Shown piece by piece: positions 13,144 through 25,421 of a stretch of DNA of 64,000 nt. The stretch spans positions 21,566,501 to 21,630,500 of the forward strand of contig NC_092592.1 of the NCBI RefSeq assembly GCF_047663525.1, read 5' to 3'. Below the pieces are notes generated by a model that saw nothing but the letters and a program-made list of their open reading frames with translations, did no database searches and was not told the origin of the DNA. Source of the DNA: Anas platyrhynchos. Lineage: Eukaryota > Chordata > Aves > Anseriformes > Anatidae. Position 1 is the first letter of the stretch. Every line of letters begins with the position of its first letter. A program made the translations under genes and the position numbers.

Positions 13144-16100
13144 GAAAAAAAAAGAAAACTACTTTCTATTCCAAGTGCAACAGATGATGTCAGAGAACCA
13201 AGACAAAATCCCCTCAGTTTTCTGCTTGCTCAGGCCAGCTGGCCTGTTCCACCCCAGAGACAGCCCCAGCTTCGGTACAGGCTCACATCGGCACCGAGGC
13301 AGACATACAGTACTTCATGCTGAAGGGTATGGATTCTGTTAGTTTGGAAGTGGCAGGAGCCTGCAAGTGACCAAAACATTTCTGATTTCTCCTCGGAGAA
13401 CCCAATCATTCTCCTTCAGCACCCGGGTGCAAGAGGAAGCAGTGCCATAAGGCGCCCAGTTCCTCCTTGCACACTGCTGCATTAGCTGCGCTCTCTGAAA
13501 GAGGCACTAAACCTTGATCCCACGGGAAGTCACACTTCTGTTTCACAGGGACACAAGCTATTTGCTTAAGAGTATCAGCTGGCAATGGCAAAGCTCCTCT
13601 TTCACAAGCTCCCTTTACCACCCCCTGTTGAAGAAGTAATTTGGCACAAATCTCACGTTCCCTGCATTTCCTGCAAAGTTAACAGAAGTTTCACACTTTT
13701 GCAAGGTCAGCTCAACTCTCACTGCACCCTTATAGAGGACAGGGACATCTAACTTAGAAACTAAACAAAAAAGAGGCTAGCAAGTATTTAAAGCCCAATC
13801 TTATGAGATGTTAAATGACCCAGTGGAAAAGGCTCTTTTTTCCCTTGTTGCCAAAACATGCTGGTTCTGCAGCAAAACCAGGCAGCTTTCTTGTTAACGC
13901 TAAACCAATGCTACATAACAGTTTGAAACAGGAAACGAAAAGGATACCACGGACACACAATGTGGGAAGGTTTGTTTGCATGCTCAGTGTTTGGGGGGAA
14001 CCAAATAACCTCCTTCAGGGCTACACACCAAGGAGGGCATCTCCTCTGCCTGAAAAAAAGGCACTGCTGATGAAACAGCACCCTACAGTATCTAGCTGGG
14101 GACAAGATTCAGCAGTTCAGTGCAAGATCAGCACCATCACCCTTAGCTGGTGTCCCCTCAAAATTCCCCCTCCAAACTGATTCTGCCCAGACTTTCTTCC
14201 TGACTGACAAACCCAAGATTTCACTTCAGTCTCCGATCTTGTTCCATCTGCAGGCTGTAAATTAGAATACCTCTTCAATTAGAGATCAATGATGGGATTA
14301 GAAGGTGGATTATTTTTAGCAGCCCTCTGATTGAGCCAGTATCACAGTCAGTTACGAGTCACTGCCTTTCCTAGAACTACGTTTTATGCCCCAACTTCCA
14401 ATGCAACATTTAGTAGCTCTTCAAAGGCCATCATCTATCAGTCGTCTTTGCTGGGAACAGAGAAAAGGGAAAGCAGCTATCATTCAGCCCAGAAGAGACT
14501 TCTTAAGATCTTCAGGATTCTCGTTCAAAACCTAGAAAGAAGGGCAAGGGGAGATAAAGAGCTCTGCAGAGGCACAGCCATCTTCACAGCTGTGCTGAAG
14601 ACAGTTACAGGCTCGAGTAACCTATCCCTGACAGCTGTCGTGCTGGAGTGGCATCTCCTACACAAGGGGTCTTGTGAGGCCCAGTGACAGTACACTGCAC
14701 TGTGTTCTTGTTCGTTGGGTTAAAGCACGACTTGGCTCGCCAGTGATTTTCTCTCCCCACACCACCACCTTTTTTTTGGTACATTCCAGCAGAGGAAAGG
14801 CTCGGCACAGAAATTTGCCAGCTCTCCCTTGGCTCACGGGGGTTGCTGGACACTGAGGACAAACAGCACCCGGGAAAAGCAGGCCTGTGCTCCAGCACGG
14901 CCATGCCACCGGCCTTGGCGGGACGTGCTGTGCGCAGCCACGCTGTCTTCCACCCCATCCTCTGCTGGCAAGAGCTGCTTCCAGACTTGAAACCCAACAG
15001 TTTCTTCATCTCACTAAATTCCCTATTCTGGCTCAGATGTCTCTAATATGCATTAGTTAGATTACATCAGTCACAAAGAACTGTCCATGAGGCTCAAAGG
15101 ACACAGCTCAAAGGAGGCCAGTCAGAGTCTGGACAATCAACCCGCCGTTTCTCCTTCCCTTACTCGCACAAGAAATAATGCCAGTTACAACTGTGTGACA
15201 AGGGATGAGTATACGGTTTTTGAGGTCTTGTGGAAAGCACAGCAATACTGAAGTATGAGTGTGAAACCCACAAGCACACCACCCCTGCACAGGCTCAGCC
15301 AGTTAAGACAGGCTCAGCCAAACCCATGCAGGACTTGCAAAGCTGAGAGCCCAAATACAGCAGCTAGGAAGGACATGAAAAGAGAGCTGAGAGCTGACAG
15401 CAGCCAGCCAGCAGCCTCACCAGCAGGATGCCCTGATGGCAGCATGGGCTCATTGCCAAGTCTGAGCACAGCACCTGTAACACTACACAGGTATACACCC
15501 CAGGGGGCATTCAGAGATGGAGCACGTGTCCCAGCTGACAAGCAGAGCTCAAGTACACAGAGAAAGCAAGCAACCATAACAAATGTCTAATGCACACACA
15601 ATGGAAGATCACAGCCAAGAGTCAAATGCATGATGTATTTAATTCCCTTTCTATGTAAGGAATTGATCCTGACTCAGCTTCCTTGCGCTCAGGATCCCTG
15701 TCAGCTGAACCACACAATGCCGCATTTGCTTCTTAACAGGGTATCACTGAATGGAGGAAAATGAGTGAGAAAACTGATATCAACATCAGCAGCAAATAAA
15801 AGCCTGGGCTTGGTGCAGATACAAGTGTCTCAGGGCTCCCTACGCACCAGATGTTGACCATGGGAGACTCAGATCCTGGGAAGAATAAAACCACCAAAAG
15901 ACTACAAAGCATACATCAGACTAACCAACTGCGTGTGGCAGGTAGGTAAGTAGAGGTGATGCACCCACTTTTCACTACAAGCATCTGCGGTGAGGAGACA
16001 CAAAATGCAAGAAGCTCTTAGACAATGCTGGTACAAGCCACAGGGCTCTGGCGGGGCTGTCTATTGCTGCTTTGAACAGAGCCTTGAAGCTGAAGTTCTC

Positions 16101-16687
16101 GTCTTTCACTTGCACAATGTCCAGCTAGAAACAAAGCCATATACCTCATTAAAAAACAAAAAAAAAAATAATTATATCAGGAAAGCTCAAAGAGGAATAA
16201 TCTTGAAACCCTAGATATTTAGAAAATACAACAGGACCTTGCAAAACTCACCTTCTGAGCAATTCACCTGGAAAACACCACACTGCAGTTTTCCTACACT
16301 CCCAGGAAGGGATATAAAAAGAACCTCATCTCTAAAATGCCTTGGAGCTGCAGAGCTCTTCAGGTGTACCCGAGCATGGCTCTTTCTCACCCACCTGCCA
16401 AAACATGTAGCAGCTTGTATAGAACAGCACAGAGACCTTTCAGGCCTTGCAATTTTACAGGGAAAACAACACGGTGAATATTTTCCACAACATTTGAAAG
16501 ACTTAACCCCAGGGGTCTCACTTGGAGGTTATCCTCTTCTTTCAGGTCTGACCCCAGGACAAAGGGTACAAAATAGCTGAACATCACTGTCACGGGAATC
16601 ACAGAAACACAGTACACTTCTCATGCAAAGGAACTGCTAAACAGCAAGTATAGAGTTTTCATACCTCAAAGCAGAGATATTTCAACA

Positions 16688-16709
16688 ATGCAGTGTGAAC
16701 ACACTGCAT
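16688..16709. repeat. Perfect 10-base inverted repeat with 2-base loop
   Basis: ATGCAGTGTG, AA, CACACTGCAT: the two arms are exact reverse complements. It is a short hairpin or dyad in the MARCHF8 intron. The 2-base loop is too tight for a typical microRNA precursor. Confidence 0.8.
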
Positions 16710-19700
16710 AAGAACACAAACACTTTTGGAAGTCTGAAATCTGATCTCATTTTTATTGGATTCTGCTTTGTCATGCTAAGTGCTAAGTTAAAATCCCCTT
16801 CTATCTTTTAATCAAACATGCTACTTTTTTGTTAACTCTCCAGATCAAGCCAGTCTGACAAGACTCCTGTAATTTTACAACTGAATCTCTCCTCCCTCCA
16901 CCCCCTTATGTTATCAAACATTAATTTTGTGAAGAGTCTGATGCACAGTGCCAATTCTAATTTACTAACAATTCTTAACCTTTTCCCTCCCTTACACTCT
17001 CAAAACACCTTGCAAAACAAGAAGGGCATCCACTGGACAGAAGGATCAGCACCTTCAGAGCATACATTTTGGTATCTTGTGGTTGCAGTGTTCCTAAGTG
17101 TCATCCACCCATGTGAAATACCTTGTGTCTAAAAAAGTGCTATCTCTGTGAGCTTCAGCGCAGGGTGAGGCTACAGCTCTAGGTCATGACATTGCAATTT
17201 ACATTCCCTTCCTCCTGTTACATCTACAGTTTCAGCAAATATCTGACATTTGGCCAACAGGTTCAGAAGTTACTTGCAGTGCAATTGCATAAGCACACTT
17301 CCCATTGGAAAGCAGACTAAAAAAATCCAAGAATATTACAAAACACATGGGACAGATGACAAATGATCTGCAGAAAGTGAACGTATGCATAGGTGAGGTA
17401 GCTTACACCAGAAATATACAGGGCAGAAGCAGAACACGACTCAGATTTCCTGTCTTTCAAAATAAACCTTTAGTTGCAAGTGACCTTCCTCTTTTTTATA
17501 GAGCTAAGCAGACATTTTTTTCCTTTGCAACAAGACAGTATTTAGTTCTTTATATTTATGCTGTGTGGAATAAGAAAACTCTCTCACTTAGAGATAATTT
17601 TCAGCGTCAAAGAGCTGCAGCTCCTCTGGAAGCTTTCAGCTTCCTTGGTTTCTATCTATTATGTGTATGTATCTATGAATATACACATATACACTTTACA
17701 GAAGCAGCTGCAATGTAATTGACTTGTTATGGACTGAGCTAGATAAAAAACACTGATGGTAACTGTCCTTCATTGTTCTGGCACCTCCAGTTCAGATCTG
17801 GCAGGCAGACTGTGTATGGAAATGACCCTGAAAGCTACGATGATGATAATCGCATTTAAAAGGACAACTTTTTGGATGCAGAACTAAAAGGGAAATTCTC
17901 TTCATTTACCAGAAAGGAAGGAAAAACTGAATTCTACTGATAACCCCCCGGACTGTTTCCATGTGCAATTTGCACTCTGTTGTCACCTACGGTAAACTTT
18001 TACCTAGTGCTCTTCACATTGCTCTGATATATCAGATGTTACCAGGCTCATTAAGAACAGCAAAGCCTCTGGGAACTTTCACTTTCTCTCTGTTGTAGCA
18101 GAGTTTGTCCGGCTGCTCAGAGCAAGTCCCTTAAGAGCAGCCTGCTGAAGGCAGCCACGGGAAACAGGCAAGGAGGAGACAAAACCACAGACAGGGCAAG
18201 ATGAGACATCTGCAGGAATTTGATGCTGTAACATGGCCCATGGTGTGAAAGCACGGCAGAGCCTGCATCGCAAGACTGCGTGTTTCAAACCATCCATTTT
18301 CCCACACACACATACAGTCAACACAGAAATAAGCCATTTTTTTTCCCCATTAGCCTTCCTGTTCTGACTGATGCATTCATAGTTACAATAGATTATAACA
18401 AGGATTGGCCTAGTAGTGAATCACCCTCAATAGCACACTGCGCTTTTACAACTAGAAATAGAGGGATCAGAGAGATTAATCCTCTGTCCTGGCTGACGTG
18501 AGGAGCGGGGACAGTGAAAGCAAATAGAAATAGTCAAAGATGGTTCTTCGCCTTGATACAGCCCCCCCCTAGCTGGTTCTGAAGGAGACTCTGTCAGCAT
18601 GATATGCTTTAAGAGGCCATTAAGAATCAAAATAAAGGAATTCCTGCAGTAATCAGGAGAGTAGGCACTCCCATCAATGACCCGCCTAACATCTCCTTCC
18701 TCCTCGCAGGAAGGTGGAGGCCAGACTCACGCCTGCTGCCACGTGAAGCACTTACGGTAGTAAGGTTTGCCTGAACACTTCCTCAATGCTTAATTGGTGC
18801 TGCAGGGTGGATCGTTCACAGGGAGCCTGCTGCTTCCTCTTCAGCTGATATTATTCAAATGACCCTCTACAGGCAAAAATCACCTATTGAAAAATTCACT
18901 TGTGAAGAAGGAACAGCCTTCGGTGCTGAGTCATGGCAATGCCTGGACCCCCACGGTTGCACCCCCAAAAATTCTTGGATAACAGGAGACCAGAAGTTAT
19001 AAACTGCTGATAAGAACAGAAGAACATTTCCCATCCTCAAGCTACACCCATGGCACAGAGTTATTAGCAGTCAGTCAGAGTGACAGATTATTCTGGTCAT
19101 CGGAACCAGCAGATCAGACCCAAGGGAAGCCTGACTGTTTATTAGTAATAGCCCTCCCCTCCCACCCACCCCCCAGATACTCTTCCTTGCAGGAGCAGCA
19201 CACATGATAAAGAGGAACCAAAAGGCTTTTTAAAAATAAAGTATGTTTGAGAGGAAGGGATTGGTTTGCTTTTCTAAAAAGTAGCAACCATGTGTGCGAG
19301 CTTCTATCCATATATAGGTATTTTTGGCCTGGCACCCAAGTTCCTTCTTTCTTTTTTTCTCCTCTGTTCAATTCAGCTGCCCCTCCTGGTTCAGAGGGTC
19401 AGTTTCTTGTTGCATGTCCAGAACATGACAGAGGTCAAGCTACCTGCTTAGGTAGGGATGAACAGCTGGGAATATTTTTGTTCCTTGTAATGAACCTCTT
19501 ACCCTTCATGGTGTGTAAAAGCAGGATTTTATTCAAGCTGGGGTCAAAGTAGGGGCCAAAGTTGCCCTTGAATACATTGACATGTATTCTGCCCTCCTAC
19601 TGCCCTTTAAGGACAGAAACTTTTAGGGGCAGGTCATCCATGTATGCCTAACTAAAACATAGGATTTACCCATCCTTACATATATGCTATTCGTGTTCTG

Positions 19701-22700
19701 TATTGATCCTGGCCACCTGGCCAACCTCTGCAAGGCTTAAAACTGTGACCCTTACATGAGCCTCACGGAGCAAAGGGCTCACCTACTAGTTGACTAAGCA
19801 TCTCATTTCATCCAACACTGGAAAATCTCAACCACGGTTTCCAGGATCTGTTAATATTTTGTAACCCATGAGAGATATACCTGGTGTCACAAATCCCAGC
19901 ACTGTTTTCAGTTGAGTTCAATCAACTCTGACCTTCTGTCAGGTCTCTGGTTAAACGCGAGATGTGCTGCCAAGATCCCCTACTCGTCTGGAGGTCTCCC
20001 AGGTGAACTCCAGACAGGCACCTACTTTAAATGACATAGAAACTGAACAGCCATTTACATGCACCTTTTATTTACAGCAGCCCAAACCTGATAACCAGCT
20101 GGGCGCAGAATAAAGGCCGGCTTTCCCCCTGCTCCCTGGGGAAAGAAATTGCAAGCACTAAAACTGTTGATGGTTGAGACAGATCTCTGCTGCTGTTTGT
20201 GAGCTGTCTGGCAATGAGTTACATTTAAGAATAACACAGTTCTTAAAGCGTACTGTTAATTGCATTGAACAGGTGAAAAAAACAGTGCTTGCAAAGACTG
20301 TGCAAAGGCATCTTGTCCACTTACCTAACCCAGAATCAATAAACACAATGTAATCTGTTAAATGCTTGTTTAGTGCTTCGCAGCAATGTGGTTAGATTGC
20401 TTGATAAACGACCCACAAAAACACTGTGGTAAGCAGCGAAAGAGAATCTGCTTTGGAAATTACAAGTTCTTTAGCCAGCTGGTGTTTTCAGGACAGGCCA
20501 CACAACAGAAATAGTAAACTGGCCCCAGCTTTTTGAAGATGGTTTCAAGGCCCTGGAGTTGTGGACCTTCTCCACTAACAAAACCCATCCAGCAAGCTGA
20601 ATGCAGCTCTGCAATGCACAAACAAGCTGCCACCAGATCTTTACAGCCAATGCACAAGTTAGCAAAGCAAGTCACAGCAAACGCCGCACAAGTTCCATGA
20701 ATACTGCTATTTCCGTATCTCGCTGTAAGAATCCATACAGTGAATTAGACATGTGGTTTATGTGGTTCCCTGGTGCTGTTGCTGCAGCAGCCAGCCTTGA
20801 TCCTTCAGAGAAGGAAGCACCGGAGTTGGCAGTAACAACATTGCTTGTTCTCTAGGAAAAATGCCCCTTTAGTATGTCCTAGATTTGAAGTTTTCCCAGA
20901 CTTCTAATTTTCCGTTCTTTACAGCCTTCTACAACTTTGCTATTCAGTATTTGTATGCATAAATACTATGTATAAAATTAATTCAGCATATTTTAAAGCG
21001 AATAAAATACCATTTCCATAGAAGTAACAGTCTTTGACCTCTCAAGCTCAATGCACATTGTTTCTAAAAATTTTGCATGACCAAGTCTTACTCAGAAAAA
21101 CCTTACGTTGCTCAGCCCATGCTACCCAAAATGACAAATGAGCCTCCCATTGGTTTTAGAAACGGGAGGATGAAGTGGATGCAAAACCTAGACAAGAGTA
21201 ATTGCTTAGAATTACAAGTGTTCTTATTCTTCAGTACGCAAACCCACAAGAGCACCCAGGAAAGGCAGCTATCCATGAACAAACATATTTGGGTCCTATG
21301 AACCAATCAAATCAAATTAAAGACCAGAGATGACCTATTTTCCTAAGCAGTGTTTCAAAAGAGGATGAGCAGTTCAAGGGTCTCAGAGGCCAGAACAACC
21401 ATAATTAAGAAAACAGGACAGCATTCCCACAAGGGGATTTGACTGGATTGCTGAACATCTTAAATTCTGCTTTGCTGCTTACCCAAGTTCTGGATCTCCA
21501 AACCTTTATATACAAACAGATCATGCAATTAAAGTTTTGGGGTAGATTTCCAGAGATGTGGATAACATTAACTTGCCTTGACATCTAAGGGAAGTCAGGC
21601 ACTTGAACTATTTCCTACGCGTTTCTTCAGAACACACTATATAAACATACTGTTCATTTGAGAACATACAGTAAAAATCAGACCAAAAAAAACAACAGAA
21701 AAGACTTTTTTCCAAAAAGTGCCATGATAAAAATACAGTGCCGTTGAAACAATAGCTCTCTGGTTACAAATAAAAAGTGGAAGTTCTGCCTCTACTTCAC
21801 CTCTTTCTACAGCAAACAGAGTGGAAGCACCTCCCCGTCTTTCCAGCCACATCCAAAGCACTGCAGAGCTTTGAGCTCTTACACAACGCTCATTAGACAC
21901 TTACAAGGCTCAAGAGTTCCTTATATCTAACTGGGGGTAAGGAAGGTACAGACACAATAGCAAAAGAAAATATAAAGCAAAATTCAAAAAGAATAAAGAG
22001 GAGGACACTTAATTCCTGGTTGCATTTTTCCTGGCAAATGACCCTTCTCACTCTAGTCTTCAGTAACTATTTATGAGGTTGGCTATCACTCTGTCACCTT
22101 TGGGCTGACTGCTTCTGACAGATATGAAAGGAAAGACCCAGAACAGGAAACTCCTTTTTCTCAGGATGCTGAATCAATTTAGGACTTGTTATAAGAACCT
22201 ACCTCTCCTTCCTTGAGTAGCATCGCGACTAGGAGCTGCCACGCTCCTGCAGTGATCTGCTTCCTCCCCTAGTAACAGTGCTTGGAAGAGCAATAAGGAA
22301 ACCAGGCTAGCAGAGAAGAGACTTTGGCATGTGTTGACAGCCCCAGCAGCTGGGAAGATTGAGTCCTTTCACCCTCGAACATGGGAGAGTTGTTTGTCCA
22401 AAGGGTTAGAGCTATGAGAGCAGAAAAACTTTCTGAAAATATAGGAAGTTCAGCCAGCCTGCTGAATTAATACGTCCTTGTGACACTTAAGACTAGGCAA
22501 AACCAACCAGAGAACAGGTGGATTTCCTGGTCCTAGAATAATAACTGCTTCATTTGGACACCTCCGCCAGCTCTGACTACGTATCCGTACACTCAGTTAT
22601 GAAAAAGGTGATAGCGTTTCTTCCAACCTGACACCCCAAAACAGAAAATTGCTTCTTTTCAACTAGTCTAACTCTATAAGCAAGACTGCTGACTAGGGCT

Positions 22701-23299
22701 AGCAGAAAGCCACGCCAGAGAAAAATCCACAAACAGCACCACAACACCAAATAGTCAGAATTCTGGATTTGTCAGGTTCACATCAGACAGTAACCAAAGT
22801 TAGGTGAAGCTCACAGAGAAGAGACAGTTGTTGGGTGTCCAGCAGCAGTACTAAATGCTGGGGAAGGTCTTGCTCTCACAGTGCAGCTATAGGTTGCTCC
22901 AGGGAGTTTGGCACCAACAGCGTGGGTCACAGCTGAGCAGCTTGCAGCACCCCTCAGCAGGCATTGTTATCCTGGGCACAGTTTGTTATCCTGAGCACAT
23001 CTCTGAGCCAGGACTTTTGCTTCCAGGAATCCTGGTCCAGAGACAAACTTAGCTGAACTCTGTGTCAGGAGAAATTCATCAGCATTGACAGGTTTCAAAC
23101 AAAACATCTTGGGCTTGATAAACATTTTCCAAAGAAAACTTCTTTCCTCTGAAAATTTTCGGGCTATTTTAGGGCTGTTACTGCTTCAAGCCCAGCCTGA
23201 CCTGACACTACTCCAGAACTGAAGTCAGCAGCACAAGCTCTTAAAGAGTGCTGAAGTGCTGCTGCCAGACCAGGGCTCCTCTGCCAGCCCCACCTTCCT

Positions 23300-24500
23300 C
23301 CCAAGCTCTCTGTGCACACCCACCGGGCCCTACCCTGGGTGTCCCCGGCCGGTTATGCCGCCGGTAGCTCCGCGGGTTTGCTTTGCTCAGGACCACGCAG
23401 GGACTGTGCAGTGCCAGAGCCAGAGGCGTGAGCATGGAAGGTGGGCACCTCACACACCTGGCTTCGCTCGCACTTCCAGCACGCTGGAGCCGGCGTTACC
23501 CCGGGGGACAGCCGGCGGACGGCTGCCACCCTCCAGCTCCCGCAGCCGCCCGGCAATGCGGTTTCCCAGCCCGCCGGCTCGTTGCGGTCACGCCACGAGC
23601 AGCGCACCTCGCACAAAGTTTTCTCTCCGCTCCGCTCCCCGGGTGGGAACCGGGGTCCCCGTCAGAACCGAGCAGGCAGCCCGAAGCCGGCGCCTCTCCC
23701 CCTCGGCTGCCCCCGGCGCCCTCCCTCTCCGCAGGACGAGGTCAGGCTGCGCAGACAAAGCCGGCGGCGGAGGGCAAAGCCTCTTAGCGCTGCACCTGGC
23801 GCCCGCTCCCCGTGCTGGGCGCAGCCCCCGGCCCGGCCGCCTGTTGCTCGCCGCCTTCCCCGGCGCCCGGCGGGGACGAGCGGCGGCCGCCGGGCGGGGG
23901 CAGCCCCCCAGCGCCCGGCCCGGCCTCCCCGAGCCCGAAGGGGGGCGGCGGGGCTCGCTGGGCCCCCGCGGGGGAAGCGGCGGCGGCGGCTCCCCACGGC
24001 CGGGGCGGCGGCCGAGCCTACCTCGGTGCCCCGCGCAGGGCCCGGCCCGGCGGCTCCTCCTCCGGCTGCGGCTGCTGCCCGTGCCCGCGCCCATGCCCCT
24101 GGGAGGCGGCCGAGCCGCGGCGTTGCCGAGGGGAGGCTGCGAAGCTCCGGCTGGGCTGGGGCAGCCCCGGCTCCCTCGTCCGGCTGCTGTTTACGGCCGG
24201 GCGGCCGGGCTGCCTGTCAGCGCACCGCCCCGCCCCGGCCCGCCCCCGCCGCCATGGCCCGGGGGAGGCCGGGGAAGCGAGGCTGGGCCGGGGGCGGCGC
24301 GGAGCCCTCCCGGGGGAGGCAGGGCTCGGGAGGAGCCCTCGGGCTGCGGGTTCCCTCTGCTGCCTCTGGCCCCGGCCCGCAGAAAGCCGCCCCGCCGGGC
24401 GGGGAAGCCTCATCCGGAGCCGCGAGCTCACCTCGGCCCCCGGTGGAGGTGCTGAGGGCGTTTCCTCGGGGCATGGCTCGGCTGGGGTCGTTCCCCCATC
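23300..24500 (-). promoter_or_regulatory. MARCHF8: CpG island, probable MARCHF8 promoter and first exon
   Basis: Composition changes abruptly to very high GC with dense CpG and many GC boxes, then returns to AT-rich at about 24.5 kb. Such islands mark vertebrate promoters. It lies upstream of the MARCHF8 coding exon on the minus strand and well past the ZFAND4 3' end, so MARCHF8 is the likely gene. Minus-strand donor-like sites are present at GAG|GTGAGC (exon edge 24432) and GAG|GTAGGC (exon edge 24022), either of which could end a non-coding first exon. The start site cannot be fixed from sequence alone. Long open frames on both strands here result from stop-codon scarcity at high GC and are not called as genes. 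Confidence 0.65.
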
Positions 24501-25400
24501 TCCACGAGCAGCCCTATAACTTTATTTTTTATTTTACATATGCTATAAGCCTGGCGGTGGGTCAGAGCCACCTTGAGGGTGTTGCTAATTTTTAGCACGG
24601 ACTTACTAATTTATCTTGTAAATTTATCCTTTCCAAGGTTATGCAAATGAAAAGGTTCAAGTACTAATGAAGCTTGCCCCAGAGCTGTCTGGGTGCCAGA
24701 TGCTGTAGCTATTTTACACTTTCGTCGTTTCCTCCTAAAGACAGAAAACTGGTAATAAACATCTGCTTGTTATAATATGCAGGAACAGGTGAACTGTATA
24801 TGCTACAGAGGTGAGCTATGCAGAGAAAGAAAAATTAGAGGTTTATGAGAAAATGTCAAGGGAGAGACTTCCCCTGTCCAGTCATGGTATGTATCACACT
24901 TGGGAATAAGTGAAAAAGAACAGGAATATGTGCAGCACTGCTAAACTGCTCCCGTCAGTGCAGCCCAGACAGGAAAGCAGGCACTGCTAAGAGAGAAACC
25001 AGACAGAAAACAAGGAGAGCTCCTGAATTGATGTGCGAGTTCATTCACTGAATCTGGGCAAAGTTTTTCATCTCCTGAATCCGCAGTTTTTCACATCAAT
25101 AATTTACAGGGCTCCAGGGAGATTACATTTACCCTTAGAGTACAGTGAGAAGGAATAAACTGAGCAAGGCAACCCCGTTTGATGCAGAGCACAACCACCC
25201 CCTACATAAAAACGTGCCACAATAGGTTGTCAGAGACCAAAGATGCTGGGCTAAAATTCTGTCATTACACATCAGAGCTAGGACCCAGCATACCCATGTA
25301 GTGAAGGAGTGAGAAGCACCACCTACAAGTACACGGTGCATCTTCCTGGGAGGAGGGGAGCCTGTCTACAGCACCCATTTAGTCCTACATAGACTGAAAT

Positions 25401-25421
25401 AAACAAACAAACAAACAAAAC
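25401..25421. repeat. (AAAC)n microsatellite
   Basis: About five AAAC units just outside the MARCHF8 CpG island. A simple repeat with no assigned role. Confidence 0.8.

Larger units (their letters stand above)
2233..23250 (-). other. MARCHF8: Long MARCHF8 5' intron, no recognised gene
   Basis: This AT-rich stretch lies between the exon acceptor at 2232 and the CpG island at 23.3 kb, and is read as one large 5' intron of MARCHF8 or part of it. Further non-coding exons cannot be excluded, because they have no codon signal. No exon with clear homology, tRNA or transposon was recognised on either strand. Open frames here (for example 9378-9923 minus and 13815-14180 plus) resemble no known protein and look like chance. 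Short repeats inside are listed separately. Confidence 0.55.

Noticed and set aside
23256..24595. Open frames up to 399 codons on both strands in the CpG island
   Set aside because: High GC removes stop codons in all frames. The translations are Arg/Pro/Gly/Ala-rich in several frames at once, with no domain.
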